Shown: positions 10,301-19,121 of the stretch, in pieces
Position numbering within the stretch: position 1 is the stretch's first letter
Layout of the letters: each line of letters starts with the position of its first letter
From: Bacteroidota bacterium
GTDB taxonomy: Bacteria; Bacteroidota; Bacteroidia; Chitinophagales; LD1
Assembly (NCBI GenBank): GCA_016715625.1
Contig: JADJZU010000012.1
Location: forward strand, 34,179 to 98,178
Direction: 5' to 3'
Length of the DNA stretch: 64,000 bases
Translations under genes and position numbers: made by a program
The notes under the pieces: generated by a model
What the model was told of the DNA's origin: nothing
The model's database searches: none
Seen by the model: the letters and a program-made list of their open reading frames with translations, nothing else

Positions 10301-10854
10301 TTGGCGCATCGCTGGGTACCTCGCGGTTGATTTACTATTTGGGCGGATTGGACAACTGGATTGGTGCTCCGCGCTTACCAAAATTTGACCCTACCACCCC
10401 CGTTAACCGAAACAACAATTACGCTTTTCAGACATTAGCGACACCCCTGCGGGGTTATGCGCAAAATGCACGCAATGGCGATAAATATATTGTGCTCAAC
10501 TCTGAACTTCGAGTTCCGCTTTTTGCTGCACTCATGAAATCGCCTATCCGTTCCGAATTGATAAAGAACTTTCAGGTAGTTGGATTTTTGGATGTGGGCA
10601 CGGCTTGGGAAGGGGCTTCCCCTTTTGCCGACAGCAATCCGCTGTTTACCGAAGAAATACCAAATGCAGAGCAAAACCCATCCGTAATTGTAAAAGTAAA
10701 ACGTTACAAAACGCCCATTGTCATGGGCTTTGGTCCCGGATTGCGCACCAGTTTTCTGGGCTTCTTCCTGCGATTTGATGCCGCCTGGAGCTACGATACG
10801 GGTGAGGTGAGCAAAAAGCCTTTGTATTATTTCTCTTTTGGCCTTGATTTCTAA
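7379..10854 (+). CDS. TolB-like beta-propeller outer-membrane protein, frameshifted near the N-terminus
   Basis: About 1,158 residues if one base is restored at the CCGG at 7483-7486. The first frame gives a signal peptide (MNRVKIAFRGCLLLLVLLLQ to AQAQT) and FGQNR; after the lesion the other frame gives VQYKDFTFQYYESDNF, the recurrent opening of Bacteroidota TolB-like translocation proteins. Then come a gluzincin-like region without an obvious HExxH (FVGHSIWHYVEE), PD40/TolB propeller blades (QPRMSADGKQVAYVSNEMG, AWEPSGKKLAFISEK), and a C-terminal half of alternating amphipathic strands ending in SFGLDF, consistent with an outer-membrane beta-barrel of surface-antigen type. Function unknown. 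Followed 27 bases later by lptB, so it may belong with envelope genes. Confidence 0.75.
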
Positions 10855-10881
10855 ACTCCGAAGTACAAAACAAACGAAGCT

Positions 10882-12027
10882 ATGTTGCAATTGCGTTCCG
10901 AACACCTGGTAAAAGTATACCGCAACCGTGCCGTGGTGAATGATGTATCGGTGGAGGTAAATCAAGGTGAAATTGTTGGCCTGCTGGGCCCGAACGGTGC
11001 CGGAAAAACAACTTCGTTTTATCAAATTGTAGGGTTGATCCCGCCTGACAGCGGTAAAATATTTTTGGGCAATAAAGAAATTACCGACCTGCCTATGTAT
11101 CAGCGCTCGCAGTTGGGTGTTGGGTATTTGCCGCAGGAAGCATCCGTTTTCAGGCACCTGTCGGTAGAAGACAACATTGCAGCCGTGCTCGAAATGACCT
11201 CGCTGAGCAAGTCTGCGCAAAAAGAGCGATTAGAGCTTTTGCTCTCCGAGTTTGGATTGAACCGAGTGCGGAAAAGTATGGGAAATGTATTGAGCGGTGG
11301 CGAACGCAGAAGAACTGAAATTGCCAGAGCATTAGCGACCGATCCTAAATTTATTTTGCTCGATGAGCCATTTGCCGGCATCGACCCCATAGCCGTGGAG
11401 GATATTCAGCGCATCGTGATGAAGCTGAAAGAAAAAAATATTGGGGTGCTTATTACCGACCACAACGTGCAGGAAACGCTCTCCATTACCGACCGGGCCT
11501 ATCTGCTGTTTGAAGGAAAGATACTGAAAGCGGGCACTGCGGAAGAGCTGGCCAGCGATGAGCAGGTGCGTAAAGTATACCTGGGGCAAAATTTTGTATT
11601 ACACCGTAAGGCCATTACACTGCAAAATCAAAGCAGAGAAAAACCAGTGCTAAACGCAGCTTCATTAGCCCGCTATACCAAAGATATGCTGCGCGAAACT
11701 GACCGGTTTAATGAAATACTGAACAGTGGCGATTTGCGAATGCCCTATACGGCCCTGCAAACAGCAGGCTTTGCAGATTTTTTATCCTCTCTGCGTGAGT
11801 ATAAAGGCATGCTGCAAGACTTTGCAAAAAATCAAAATCTGAACGAACTCGGAGGTGCTGTAGAAGCCTTGACCGTAATGGAAGACAGCACCACCACCGG
11901 CAATTATCTCCGCTTTATTACCGATAATTTTTTCAAGCGCGGTAAATACTCCGACTATCTGCTCAACACAAAAAGTGTCTTGAATCAGATTTCAGCGCAG
12001 CTGCTGCTGATTGGTGCCGAAGTATAA
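10882..12027 (+). CDS. lptB: LPS export ABC transporter ATPase LptB with extra C-terminal domain
   Basis: ATPase of the LptB2FG complex that extracts lipopolysaccharide from the inner membrane. Walker [10 protein letters not shown] (about residues 36-44), signature [15 protein letters not shown], Walker [14 protein letters not shown] and switch His in LITDHNV are intact. The LptB core ends with the usual VYLGQNFVL at about residue 240. A further ~140 residues follow (11602-12024), predicted helical, without a motif I recognise ([35 protein letters not shown]). LptB is normally about 240 residues, so the total of 381 is unusual. Start ATG 10882. The GH3-like gene begins 25 bases downstream. 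Confidence 0.92.
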   Translation: MLQLRSEHLVKVYRNRAVVNDVSVEVNQGEIVGLLGPNGAGKTTSFYQIVGLIPPDSGKIFLGNKEITDLPMYQRSQLGVGYLPQEASVFRHLSVEDNIAAVLEMTSLSKSAQKERLELLLSEFGLNRVRKSMGNVLSGGERRRTEIARALATDPKFILLDEPFAGIDPIAVEDIQRIVMKLKEKNIGVLITDHNVQETLSITDRAYLLFEGKILKAGTAEELASDEQVRKVYLGQNFVLHRKAITLQNQSREKPVLNAASLARYTKDMLRETDRFNEILNSGDLRMPYTALQTAGFADFLSSLREYKGMLQDFAKNQNLNELGGAVEALTVMEDSTTTGNYLRFITDNFFKRGKYSDYLLNTKSVLNQISAQLLLIGAEV

Positions 12028-12052
12028 CAGCTACTTACCCATTGTTCGCTTT

Positions 12053-13558
12053 ATGAATCTTCTGAACCCTTTGATGCGCCAATACCTGCGGGCACGAATG
12101 CCGCGTATTCGGCATATGATAGAGCATCCGCAGGAAGGTCAGCAGCAGGAATTTAAACAGTTGATACAAGCTGCAGCCCATACCCAATGGGGCCGGCAAC
12201 ATCGCTATTCATCCCTTCGCAGTATTCAGGAGTTTCAAAACAACCTTCCCGTTCAGGACTACAACACACTGCAACCCTATTTTCAACGAATGCTGCTTGG
12301 CGAACAGAATGTTTTGTGGCCTTCGCCTGTTCGATGGTTTTCTAAAAGCAGCGGCACAACACACCACAGCAGTAAACTGATTCCGGTGAGCCGGGAAGCT
12401 ATTTACGACAACCATGTAAAAACGGGTAAGGATTTAATGGCTATACATTATCACCGCTTTCCCCAATCAAAAGTCTTTGACGGGAAAAGCATGCTGATAG
12501 GCGGTAGCCTGCAAGCGCATGTAGACAATACCCAAATGCAAGTGGGGGATGTGTCGGCAGTGCTTATTCACCAGCTACCCGAATGGCTACAGTTTTATCG
12601 CGAACCGGCCAGGAATATTGTTTTGATGCAGGATTGGGAAAAGAAGGTAGAAGCAATTGTAAAAACAGTAGCACGAGCAAACATCACAACGCTATCCGGA
12701 GTGCCCACCTGGATGCTGATGATACTGCAGCGCCTGTTGGAATATACGGGAGCCACTTCGGTAGCCGAGGTGTGGCCACAAATAGAATTGTTTGTGCATG
12801 GGGGTATCAGTTTTGTTCCTTACCGACAACAGTATGAAAGAATTATGGGACGGTCCATTTGTTACACAGACGCCTATAACGCCAGCGAAGGTTTTTTTGC
12901 CTTTCAGATGGATGAACAGGAAGACATGTTGTTACACACCGGCAATGGTATTTTTTATGAGTTTATTCCGCAGGAAGAATGGGATAAAGAGTATCCTAAA
13001 ACGGTTTGGCTGCAGGATGTGGAGCTACATAAAAACTATGCCTTGGTTATTTCTACCAATGCCGGCTTGTGGCGCTACCGCATAGGCGATGTGGTTCGCT
13101 TTACCTCGCTGCAGCCACACAAAATCATGATAGCCGGAAGAACAGCACAATACATCAATGTGTTTGGAGAAGAGGTAATGGCTCACAATACAGATAAAGC
13201 GCTACAGCTTACCTGCCATTCATTGGATTGTTCAGTGAAAGAATATACCGTGGCTCCGGTTTGGAGTGCAAGTGGTGCAGGTGGCTCTCACGAGTGGTTA
13301 ATTGAATTTGACACTGCACCGGCAAGCATGAAATCATTCTGTGCGTTACTCGATAAAAATCTGCAGCTATTAAACTCCGACTATGCGGCTAAGCGAGCGG
13401 GTGATTTATTAATGCAGGCTCCGATAATTAAAACCTTACCGAACGGCACTTTTTATAAATGGATGGAAACAAGGAAAAAACTGGGCGGACAAAACAAAGT
13501 GCCCCGGCTTGCTAATGACAGAAAATACGTGGAAGAACTTTTAAACCGGGTGGAATGA
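12053..13558 (+). CDS. GH3 auxin-responsive promoter family protein (acyl-adenylate/amide synthetase-like)
   Basis: 501 residues. GH3 proteins belong to the acyl-adenylate-forming superfamily; plant members conjugate acids to amino acids, and the role of bacterial members is largely unknown. Visible family features: the ATP-binding SKSSGTTHHSSKLIPVS, the mid-domain ASEGFFAFQM, GLWRYRIGDVVRF (the conserved YRxGD), and NVFGEEVMAHNTDKAL near the C-terminal subdomain. ATG at 12053 (MNLLNPLMRQYLRAR) was chosen over the overlapping upstream start because it matches the family N-terminus. It follows lptB on the same strand; a link to envelope lipids is an inference from position only. Convergent with psd. 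Confidence 0.88.
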   Translation: MNLLNPLMRQYLRARMPRIRHMIEHPQEGQQQEFKQLIQAAAHTQWGRQHRYSSLRSIQEFQNNLPVQDYNTLQPYFQRMLLGEQNVLWPSPVRWFSKSSGTTHHSSKLIPVSREAIYDNHVKTGKDLMAIHYHRFPQSKVFDGKSMLIGGSLQAHVDNTQMQVGDVSAVLIHQLPEWLQFYREPARNIVLMQDWEKKVEAIVKTVARANITTLSGVPTWMLMILQRLLEYTGATSVAEVWPQIELFVHGGISFVPYRQQYERIMGRSICYTDAYNASEGFFAFQMDEQEDMLLHTGNGIFYEFIPQEEWDKEYPKTVWLQDVELHKNYALVISTNAGLWRYRIGDVVRFTSLQPHKIMIAGRTAQYINVFGEEVMAHNTDKALQLTCHSLDCSVKEYTVAPVWSASGAGGSHEWLIEFDTAPASMKSFCALLDKNLQLLNSDYAAKRAGDLLMQAPIIKTLPNGTFYKWMETRKKLGGQNKVPRLANDRKYVEELLNRVE

Positions 13559-13564
13559 AGATGA

Positions 13565-14242
13565 TTAATCTTCCATCAGTTCACCAATAACGGTAATACC
13601 GCCTTTCACCTTCTGATTAAGTTTTACATCAATCTTTGTTCCCAATGGCAGAAACAAATCTACGCGCGAACCAAATTTTATAAACCCTAACTCCGCGTTC
13701 TGCTGCACCTCATCCCCTTCGTTTAAATACCACTTTATCTTGCGGGCCAACTTGCCTGCAATCTGACGAATAAGAATTTCAGCATCCGTTTCGTCATGCT
13801 CTATCACCATCGTGTTGCGTTCGTTTTTTTCGGATGATTTGGGATGCCAGGCCACCAGATATTTGCCGGGGTGATATTTCTGATATTTCACTAAGCCACT
13901 GATAGGTGAGCGATTAACATGCACATTGGCCGGGCTCATAAAAATGGAAACCTGAATGCGCTTATCGTTAAAGTATTCAGTTTCATGTACCTCTTCAATA
14001 ACCACCACACGCCCATCGGCCGGGGCCACAATGTGGTCATCGCTGCTGAAAAAATTACGGTAAGGGATTCGGAAAAAAGAAGCAAAAGCAAGGATGATAA
14101 CCAAAGACACTCCCGAAGTAATGTAGTAAGCAGTGATGTTTCTGAAATAGAAGGCAACTAATGCGTTCAGCAATAGCAGCACCATCAAAGTGACCAGCAG
14201 TATCTTCTTTCCCTCTCTGTGAATTTTGATTTTTCTCTTCAT
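13565..14242 (-). CDS. psd: Phosphatidylserine decarboxylase, short form
   Basis: Pyruvoyl-dependent membrane enzyme converting phosphatidylserine to phosphatidylethanolamine. The 225-residue length corresponds to the short PSD form. N-terminal membrane segments (residues ~12-55) precede the catalytic domain: VAPADGRVVVIEE, IFMSPANVHVNRSPISG, and the self-cleavage site IKFGSRVD, where Ser192 would become the pyruvoyl group. Start is the ATG at 14242; the frame continues four codons upstream only to a TTG. It lies 82 bases after cdsA on the same strand, giving a CDP-diacylglycerol/phospholipid set. Confidence 0.93.
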   Translation of the reverse strand: MKRKIKIHREGKKILLVTLMVLLLLNALVAFYFRNITAYYITSGVSLVIILAFASFFRIPYRNFFSSDDHIVAPADGRVVVIEEVHETEYFNDKRIQVSIFMSPANVHVNRSPISGLVKYQKYHPGKYLVAWHPKSSEKNERNTMVIEHDETDAEILIRQIAGKLARKIKWYLNEGDEVQQNAELGFIKFGSRVDLFLPLGTKIDVKLNQKVKGGITVIGELMED

Positions 14243-14324
14243 GACAATTTTCAAAAAGCGGGCAAACGTAACCCAAATCTATAAAAATGAAACCCGGACC
14301 TGAAAACAACCCATCTCAACCAAC

Positions 14325-15251
14325 TTAACCCACAAAGTCCATCAAAAGTTGTAAACCGCGCACCTGAGTAAACACCCACATAATGAACACGACAAAAGGA
14401 ACCGCCAGAAAATAGGCATCAAACCTATCCAGAAAGCCACCATGCCCGGGCATGATATTTCCGGAGTCTTTAATATTCAGGCTGCGCTTCAAGAGCGACT
14501 CTACCAAATCGCCAAACGTAGCAGCAAAAATAATGACAGCCGCCAGCACTATCCACTCCGCGCGGTGCAACATATTCAACCAGGGAACCAATGGGAGAAA
14601 ATAGGCAGCGACCAAAGTGAGGACTACACCACCTGCCAGTCCTTCCCAGGTTTTTTTGGGAGATATGCGGGCAAACATCGGATGCTTGCCAAAGAGCGAG
14701 CCGGACACATAACAGGCTGAATCATAAAACCAGATAATGCAGAAGACCGCTATCAGAAAAATTCCGCCTTGCTCAAAAAACAACTTGGTTGTAAGCATCA
14801 GCGGCAACAAAATCCAGACGGCCGCCAACACATTCCAACCCAAATTGGCAAATGGGTTTTCGTGCCCGGTAAATAACTCAATAATGAAGAGCGAAAACAG
14901 CAACATAGGAAATAGGGCGGTGTAAGAAATATCCGCATCGCGCTGCATCATCACTGCCTGAAACAGTAAGCTCAGCAAATTGCTACCACTCGGCAATGCC
15001 CTTACCGGTGGCGACAGCAATAGATAAGAGAACAGAAAAGTAAACACAAACAAGAACGCGATTAAGCCATTGCCCGAGAAGCGCGAACCACTCTCCCGCT
15101 TGGAAGAGGTAATAATAAAGTATTCGCGTACCGAGCCGCCCAATATCAGCAGCATAACACCCATAAAGGTAAAAGGGGTCCACAGAATGCCGCCTATCAT
15201 AATGATGGCGAACACCAAGCCCGATGCTGCTCTTACAACTAAATTGTTCAT
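14325..15251 (-). CDS. cdsA: Phosphatidate cytidylyltransferase
   Basis: Integral membrane enzyme making CDP-diacylglycerol from phosphatidic acid and CTP, the branch point for phospholipids. 308 residues, about eight hydrophobic segments, and the CdsA signature near the C-terminus: SPKKTWEGLAGG followed by RSLNIKDSGNIMPGHGGFLDRFD. Start ATG 15251. It begins 17 bases after the CPBP protease gene and precedes psd, which uses a product of the same pathway, so the three genes form an operon. Confidence 0.95.
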   Translation of the reverse strand: MNNLVVRAASGLVFAIIMIGGILWTPFTFMGVMLLILGGSVREYFIITSSKRESGSRFSGNGLIAFLFVFTFLFSYLLLSPPVRALPSGSNLLSLLFQAVMMQRDADISYTALFPMLLFSLFIIELFTGHENPFANLGWNVLAAVWILLPLMLTTKLFFEQGGIFLIAVFCIIWFYDSACYVSGSLFGKHPMFARISPKKTWEGLAGGVVLTLVAAYFLPLVPWLNMLHRAEWIVLAAVIIFAATFGDLVESLLKRSLNIKDSGNIMPGHGGFLDRFDAYFLAVPFVVFIMWVFTQVRGLQLLMDFVG

Positions 15252-15268
15252 GGCTTAATTTTATTGAC

Positions 15269-16180
15269 TTATAGTTCCGTGTCATCCACCTCCGTGGCAG
15301 GCAACTCCGGTTTTTTAAATGAACGAATGAGATAAACTAAAGCTAAAAACACGAGCCCTCCTGCCACGCTAAGCCAAACCGGGGTTTCCCCCTCGGCCAG
15401 TTCGGGGCCTATCACTCCAAGGTTCACTAAGTACCGCGCCAGCACAGCAAAAAAATTATTAATGAAATGGGCTGCCACGCATAACCATAAACTGCCGCTG
15501 ATGTAATAAAGATAGCCCAGAAAAATCCCCAGCACACCAATGGCCAGAAAATTATGAAACTCAAAATGCACCAGCGAAAAAATAACTCCGGATATAAGGA
15601 TGGAGCTGACCGGTTTCATTCCCGAACGGAGCATATCGCCCATAAGCAGACCGCGAAAAAAGAGTTCCTCCGCAATAGCCGGCACCACCGCCATCACTAC
15701 TGCCGCTATTAAAAACTGTGGCAGTGTGGTAAATGAGGTAGCTGCCTCCAGCATGGCATCTATGCGCTTTTCCATTTGCAGCACCGCTTCCGGTGCCGGT
15801 AATAGCTCATTCAATTTTACCAGCGACTCTACAAAAAACTGTGCCGCCAGCACGGCCAGCAACACCATACCCAACAACTGAAGCGAAGGAAAGCGGACAA
15901 GCCCCAAATGCAGTTTAAAATTTCCGGCTTCCAGATAGGAGAATACTACAGCAGTTAACCCAAAGCCAATGAGCGATGCGGTTCCCTGCAAAAACATAAA
16001 ACCCAGCCAGTCGGTCCGGTTAGCCAATATCCCTTCCTGAATTCGGGCGGTATCGGCTCCTAATACCTGATAAGTGAACAGGGTGCCCAGCGACAAGGCC
16101 ACCGATTGAAAAATAATGAACATGGAGATAATCATCCCCATGCGGGGAATAATGTGCAGGTCTTTCAATCGTAAATCCAT
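15269..16180 (-). CDS. CPBP-family intramembrane glutamic endopeptidase
   Basis: 303-residue polytopic membrane protein of the CPBP/Rce1-like family (the former Abi domain). The three catalytic motifs are present: EELFFRG (Glu171-Glu172), FSLVHFEF and HFINNFF. Members include prenyl-protein proteases and bacteriocin-immunity proteins; the substrate here is unknown. ATG at 16180 (MDLRLKDLHIIPRMG) is preferred over the one 12 codons upstream. First gene of the CPBP-cdsA-psd operon, divergent from gyrA across 247 bases. Confidence 0.9.
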   Translation of the reverse strand: MDLRLKDLHIIPRMGMIISMFIIFQSVALSLGTLFTYQVLGADTARIQEGILANRTDWLGFMFLQGTASLIGFGLTAVVFSYLEAGNFKLHLGLVRFPSLQLLGMVLLAVLAAQFFVESLVKLNELLPAPEAVLQMEKRIDAMLEAATSFTTLPQFLIAAVVMAVVPAIAEELFFRGLLMGDMLRSGMKPVSSILISGVIFSLVHFEFHNFLAIGVLGIFLGYLYYISGSLWLCVAAHFINNFFAVLARYLVNLGVIGPELAEGETPVWLSVAGGLVFLALVYLIRSFKKPELPATEVDDTEL

Positions 16181-16427
16181 TTCCGCCAAACATAACAAGG
16201 CAAAGGGGAGTTTCAAAAAGTGTTACTTCTGGGCTCATTGATTTGCCAAAATCCACCGGTAACACTTACCCCAAAAACGATATGCACAAGTACTGCATTT
16301 TGTTGAAAAAATAGCGCGCATTCACCACGGTTTCCTTGCCCCTAAAACTATATTCGTGCTCCCCTGAATGAGGGGGTATAAAAAGCCCGAAAAGACCTTT
16401 AAAAGACAGTAAAGAAAACAGCAGAAT

Positions 16428-19001
16428 ATGAGTGATGAATTGAACAACCCACCGGTAGGAAACGAAGAACGCCCGCGGATTATCCCTATCAATATTGAAG
16501 AGGAAATGAAAACCGCCTACATAGATTATTCTATGTCGGTGATTGTGAGCCGCGCCATACCCGATGTGCGCGATGGACTGAAGCCCGTGCACCGCAGAGT
16601 GCTCTATGCCATGAACGAACTGGGCCTGAGCCCCGGCAAACCGCACAAAAAAAGTGCGCGTATTGTGGGGGAAGTGCTGGGTAAATATCACCCGCATGGC
16701 GATGGCTCGGTGTACGATGCCATGGTGCGTATGGCGCAGGACTGGAGCCTCCGCTACCCGCTGGTAGATGGTCAGGGTAACTTCGGAAGTATTGACGATG
16801 ACCCTCCGGCAGCGATGCGTTATACCGAAGCTCGCCTGCGCAAAATATCAGAAGAGTTGTTGGCCGACATTGAAAAGGAAACGGTAGACATGCGGTTGAA
16901 TTTTGACGATAGCCTGGAAGAGCCTTCGGTGCTGCCCGCAAAAATTCCCAACCTGCTGGTAAACGGTGCCTCGGGTATTGCGGTAGGGATGGCTACTAAT
17001 ATGCTGCCCCACAACCTCAGCGAATGTCTCGATGGCGTTATCCGCTATATCGATAACAAGGATATTACCATCGAAGAACTGATTCAGGTTATTAAAGGAC
17101 CCGATTTCCCGACTGCCGGCACCATATACGGATACGAAGGGGTGCGTCAGGCTTTGATGACCGGCCGCGGACGCGTAGTGCTGCGCGGCAAGGCAGAAAT
17201 TGAAACGCTCGAAAACGGACGCGAACAAATTATCATTACCGAGATACCGTATCAGGTAGTAAAATCTAACCTGCATCAGAAAATTGCCGACCTGGTCATC
17301 GATAAAAAGATTGAAGGCATCTCCAATATCTGGGACGAATCGGACAAGAAGAGCGGAATCCGCCTTGTGGTGGAGCTGAAAAAAGATGCCATGAGCAATG
17401 TGGTGCTCAATCAGCTTTTCGCCATGACCGATTTGCAGACGTCTTTTGGTGTCAACAACGTGGCCATCGTAAAAGGCGTGCCGCAGTTGCTGAACGTAAA
17501 GGACCTTATCCGTCACTTTGTAGAGCATCGTCACGAGGTGGTGATTCGCAGAACGAAATTTGAACTGCGCAAAGCCGAAGAACGCGCACATATTTTAGAA
17601 GGCTTACTGATTGCGCTTGATCATCTGGATGAGGTGATTGCGCTGATTCGTGCAGCCGCAGATACCGATGTAGCCAAAGTCGGATTGATGGAGAAATTCG
17701 GGCTGAGCGAAATTCAGGCAAAAGCCATTTTGGAAATGCGCCTCTCACGCCTCACCGGTCTGGAAAGAGATAAGATAAGAGCCGAGTACGATGAGTTAAT
17801 GAAAACCATCACCTGGCTAAAACGGGTATTGGACGAAGAGCCTTTGAGAATGCAGATTATCAAAGACGAAACGTTGGAAATGAAGGAGAAATATGGTGAT
17901 GAGCGCAGGACAAATATTGAATATGCCGCAGGCGATTTCAACATGGAAGACCTCATCGCCAACGATGAAGTAGTAGTTACCATTTCGCACCTTGGTTATA
18001 TCAAGCGCACCCTGTCTACCGAATATAAAACACAGAACCGCGGAGGACGCGGCAGCAAAGGAAGCAGCGCCCGCGATGAGGATTTCATTGAACACATGTT
18101 TCTGGCTACCAATCACAATTACATCCTGTTCTTTACCGAGCTGGGGCGTTGTTACTGGTTAAAAGTGTATGAGATACCGGAAGGTGAAAAAACCGGAAAA
18201 GGACGCGCCATTCAAAACCTTATCAATATTCCAAAAGACGATAAGATTATGGCCTACATCCCCGTGCTTAATCTCACAGACGATGAATATCTGGACAGCA
18301 ACTTTGTAACCTTCTGCACCAAGCGGGGCACGATTAAGAAAACGACACTGAAAGCGTATAGCAATGTTCGCCAGGGCGGTGTAAATGCCATCGAAATTCG
18401 CGAAGGTGATGAGCTGGTGCAGGTATGCCTCACGAGTGGCAAAAGCGAAATTGTCATCGCAACCAAACAAGGCAAGGCTATTCGCTTTAATGATGATGCC
18501 GTGCGTTCCATGGGCAGAACGGCCACCGGTGTGCGTGGCGTATCGCTGGAAGATGAAAAGGATATGGTGGTAGGTATGATTACCGTGAACCCGGAAAGTA
18601 AAGAGGAAACCATTATGGTGCTTTCCGAAAAAGGGTATGGTAAACGAAGCTATTTAACCGACCCTGAAACCGGTGAAGATATCTATCGCATCACTAACCG
18701 TGGGGGTAAGGGAGTTAAAACGCTGAACACCACCGAGAAAACCGGCAACCTCATCAGCATACTGAATGTTACCGATAACGACCATGTGATGATTATCAAT
18801 AAGAGTGGTGTCGCCATTCGTATTGCAGTGGAACAGTTGCGTGTAATGGGGCGTGCAGCCCAAGGCGTTCGTATTATCCGACTGGACGCGAAAGACGAAA
18901 TAGCCGCTATTGCAAAAATTGTAAACGGCAAACTGAATTACAATGCCGAAGAAGATGGTGAACTGGGTTCTGCGGATATTTCCGGAGAAGTGGCCGATTA
19001 A
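16428..19001 (+). CDS. gyrA: DNA gyrase subunit A
   Basis: Catalytic subunit of DNA gyrase, which cleaves and rejoins DNA to introduce negative supercoils with GyrB. 857 residues. Tyr132 in AMRYTEAR is the DNA-linking tyrosine (E. coli Tyr122). The quinolone region reads [17 protein letters not shown]: Gly93 occupies the E. coli Ser83 position, Ser94 that of Ala84, and Asp97 that of Asp87. The C-terminal beta-pinwheel carries a GyrA box (QNRGGRG) and ends in an acidic tail. Start ATG 16428, monocistronic, with a strong terminator after the stop. Confidence 0.98.
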   Translation: MSDELNNPPVGNEERPRIIPINIEEEMKTAYIDYSMSVIVSRAIPDVRDGLKPVHRRVLYAMNELGLSPGKPHKKSARIVGEVLGKYHPHGDGSVYDAMVRMAQDWSLRYPLVDGQGNFGSIDDDPPAAMRYTEARLRKISEELLADIEKETVDMRLNFDDSLEEPSVLPAKIPNLLVNGASGIAVGMATNMLPHNLSECLDGVIRYIDNKDITIEELIQVIKGPDFPTAGTIYGYEGVRQALMTGRGRVVLRGKAEIETLENGREQIIITEIPYQVVKSNLHQKIADLVIDKKIEGISNIWDESDKKSGIRLVVELKKDAMSNVVLNQLFAMTDLQTSFGVNNVAIVKGVPQLLNVKDLIRHFVEHRHEVVIRRTKFELRKAEERAHILEGLLIALDHLDEVIALIRAAADTDVAKVGLMEKFGLSEIQAKAILEMRLSRLTGLERDKIRAEYDELMKTITWLKRVLDEEPLRMQIIKDETLEMKEKYGDERRTNIEYAAGDFNMEDLIANDEVVVTISHLGYIKRTLSTEYKTQNRGGRGSKGSSARDEDFIEHMFLATNHNYILFFTELGRCYWLKVYEIPEGEKTGKGRAIQNLINIPKDDKIMAYIPVLNLTDDEYLDSNFVTFCTKRGTIKKTTLKAYSNVRQGGVNAIEIREGDELVQVCLTSGKSEIVIATKQGKAIRFNDDAVRSMGRTATGVRGVSLEDEKDMVVGMITVNPESKEETIMVLSEKGYGKRSYLTDPETGEDIYRITNRGGKGVKTLNTTEKTGNLISILNVTDNDHVMIINKSGVAIRIAVEQLRVMGRAAQGVRIIRLDAKDEIAAIAKIVNGKLNYNAEEDGELGSADISGEVAD

Positions 19002-19017
19002 TCTTAAATCTGTATTT

Positions 19018-19050
19018 AAAAAGCCTGCAGTTCCTGCAGGCTTTTTTTTT
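19018..19050 (+). terminator. Rho-independent terminator of gyrA
   Basis: Perfect stem AAAAGCCTGCAG / CTGCAGGCTTTT around a TTC loop, followed by a run of T, 16 bases after the gyrA stop codon. Confidence 0.92.
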
Positions 19051-19066
19051 CCTTCCCCTTAGCTTC

Positions 19067-19098
19067 AAAAAAAATGCCCCGCTTTGCAGCAGGGCATT
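19067..19098 (-). terminator. Rho-independent terminator of the giant-protein cluster
   Basis: On the minus strand AATGCCCT, a short interior, GGGGCATT and then a run of eight T form a hairpin with T-tail, 24 bases after the stop of the OmpA-domain gene. It sits back to back with the gyrA terminator. Confidence 0.8.
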
Positions 19099-19121
19099 CC
19101 AATGTAGATATTAACTTATCC

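Noticed and set aside
16355..16380. CCCCT-GAATG-AGGGG hairpin in the gyrA leader
   Set aside because: Only a 5-bp stem with no T-run or known leader motif; probably chance.
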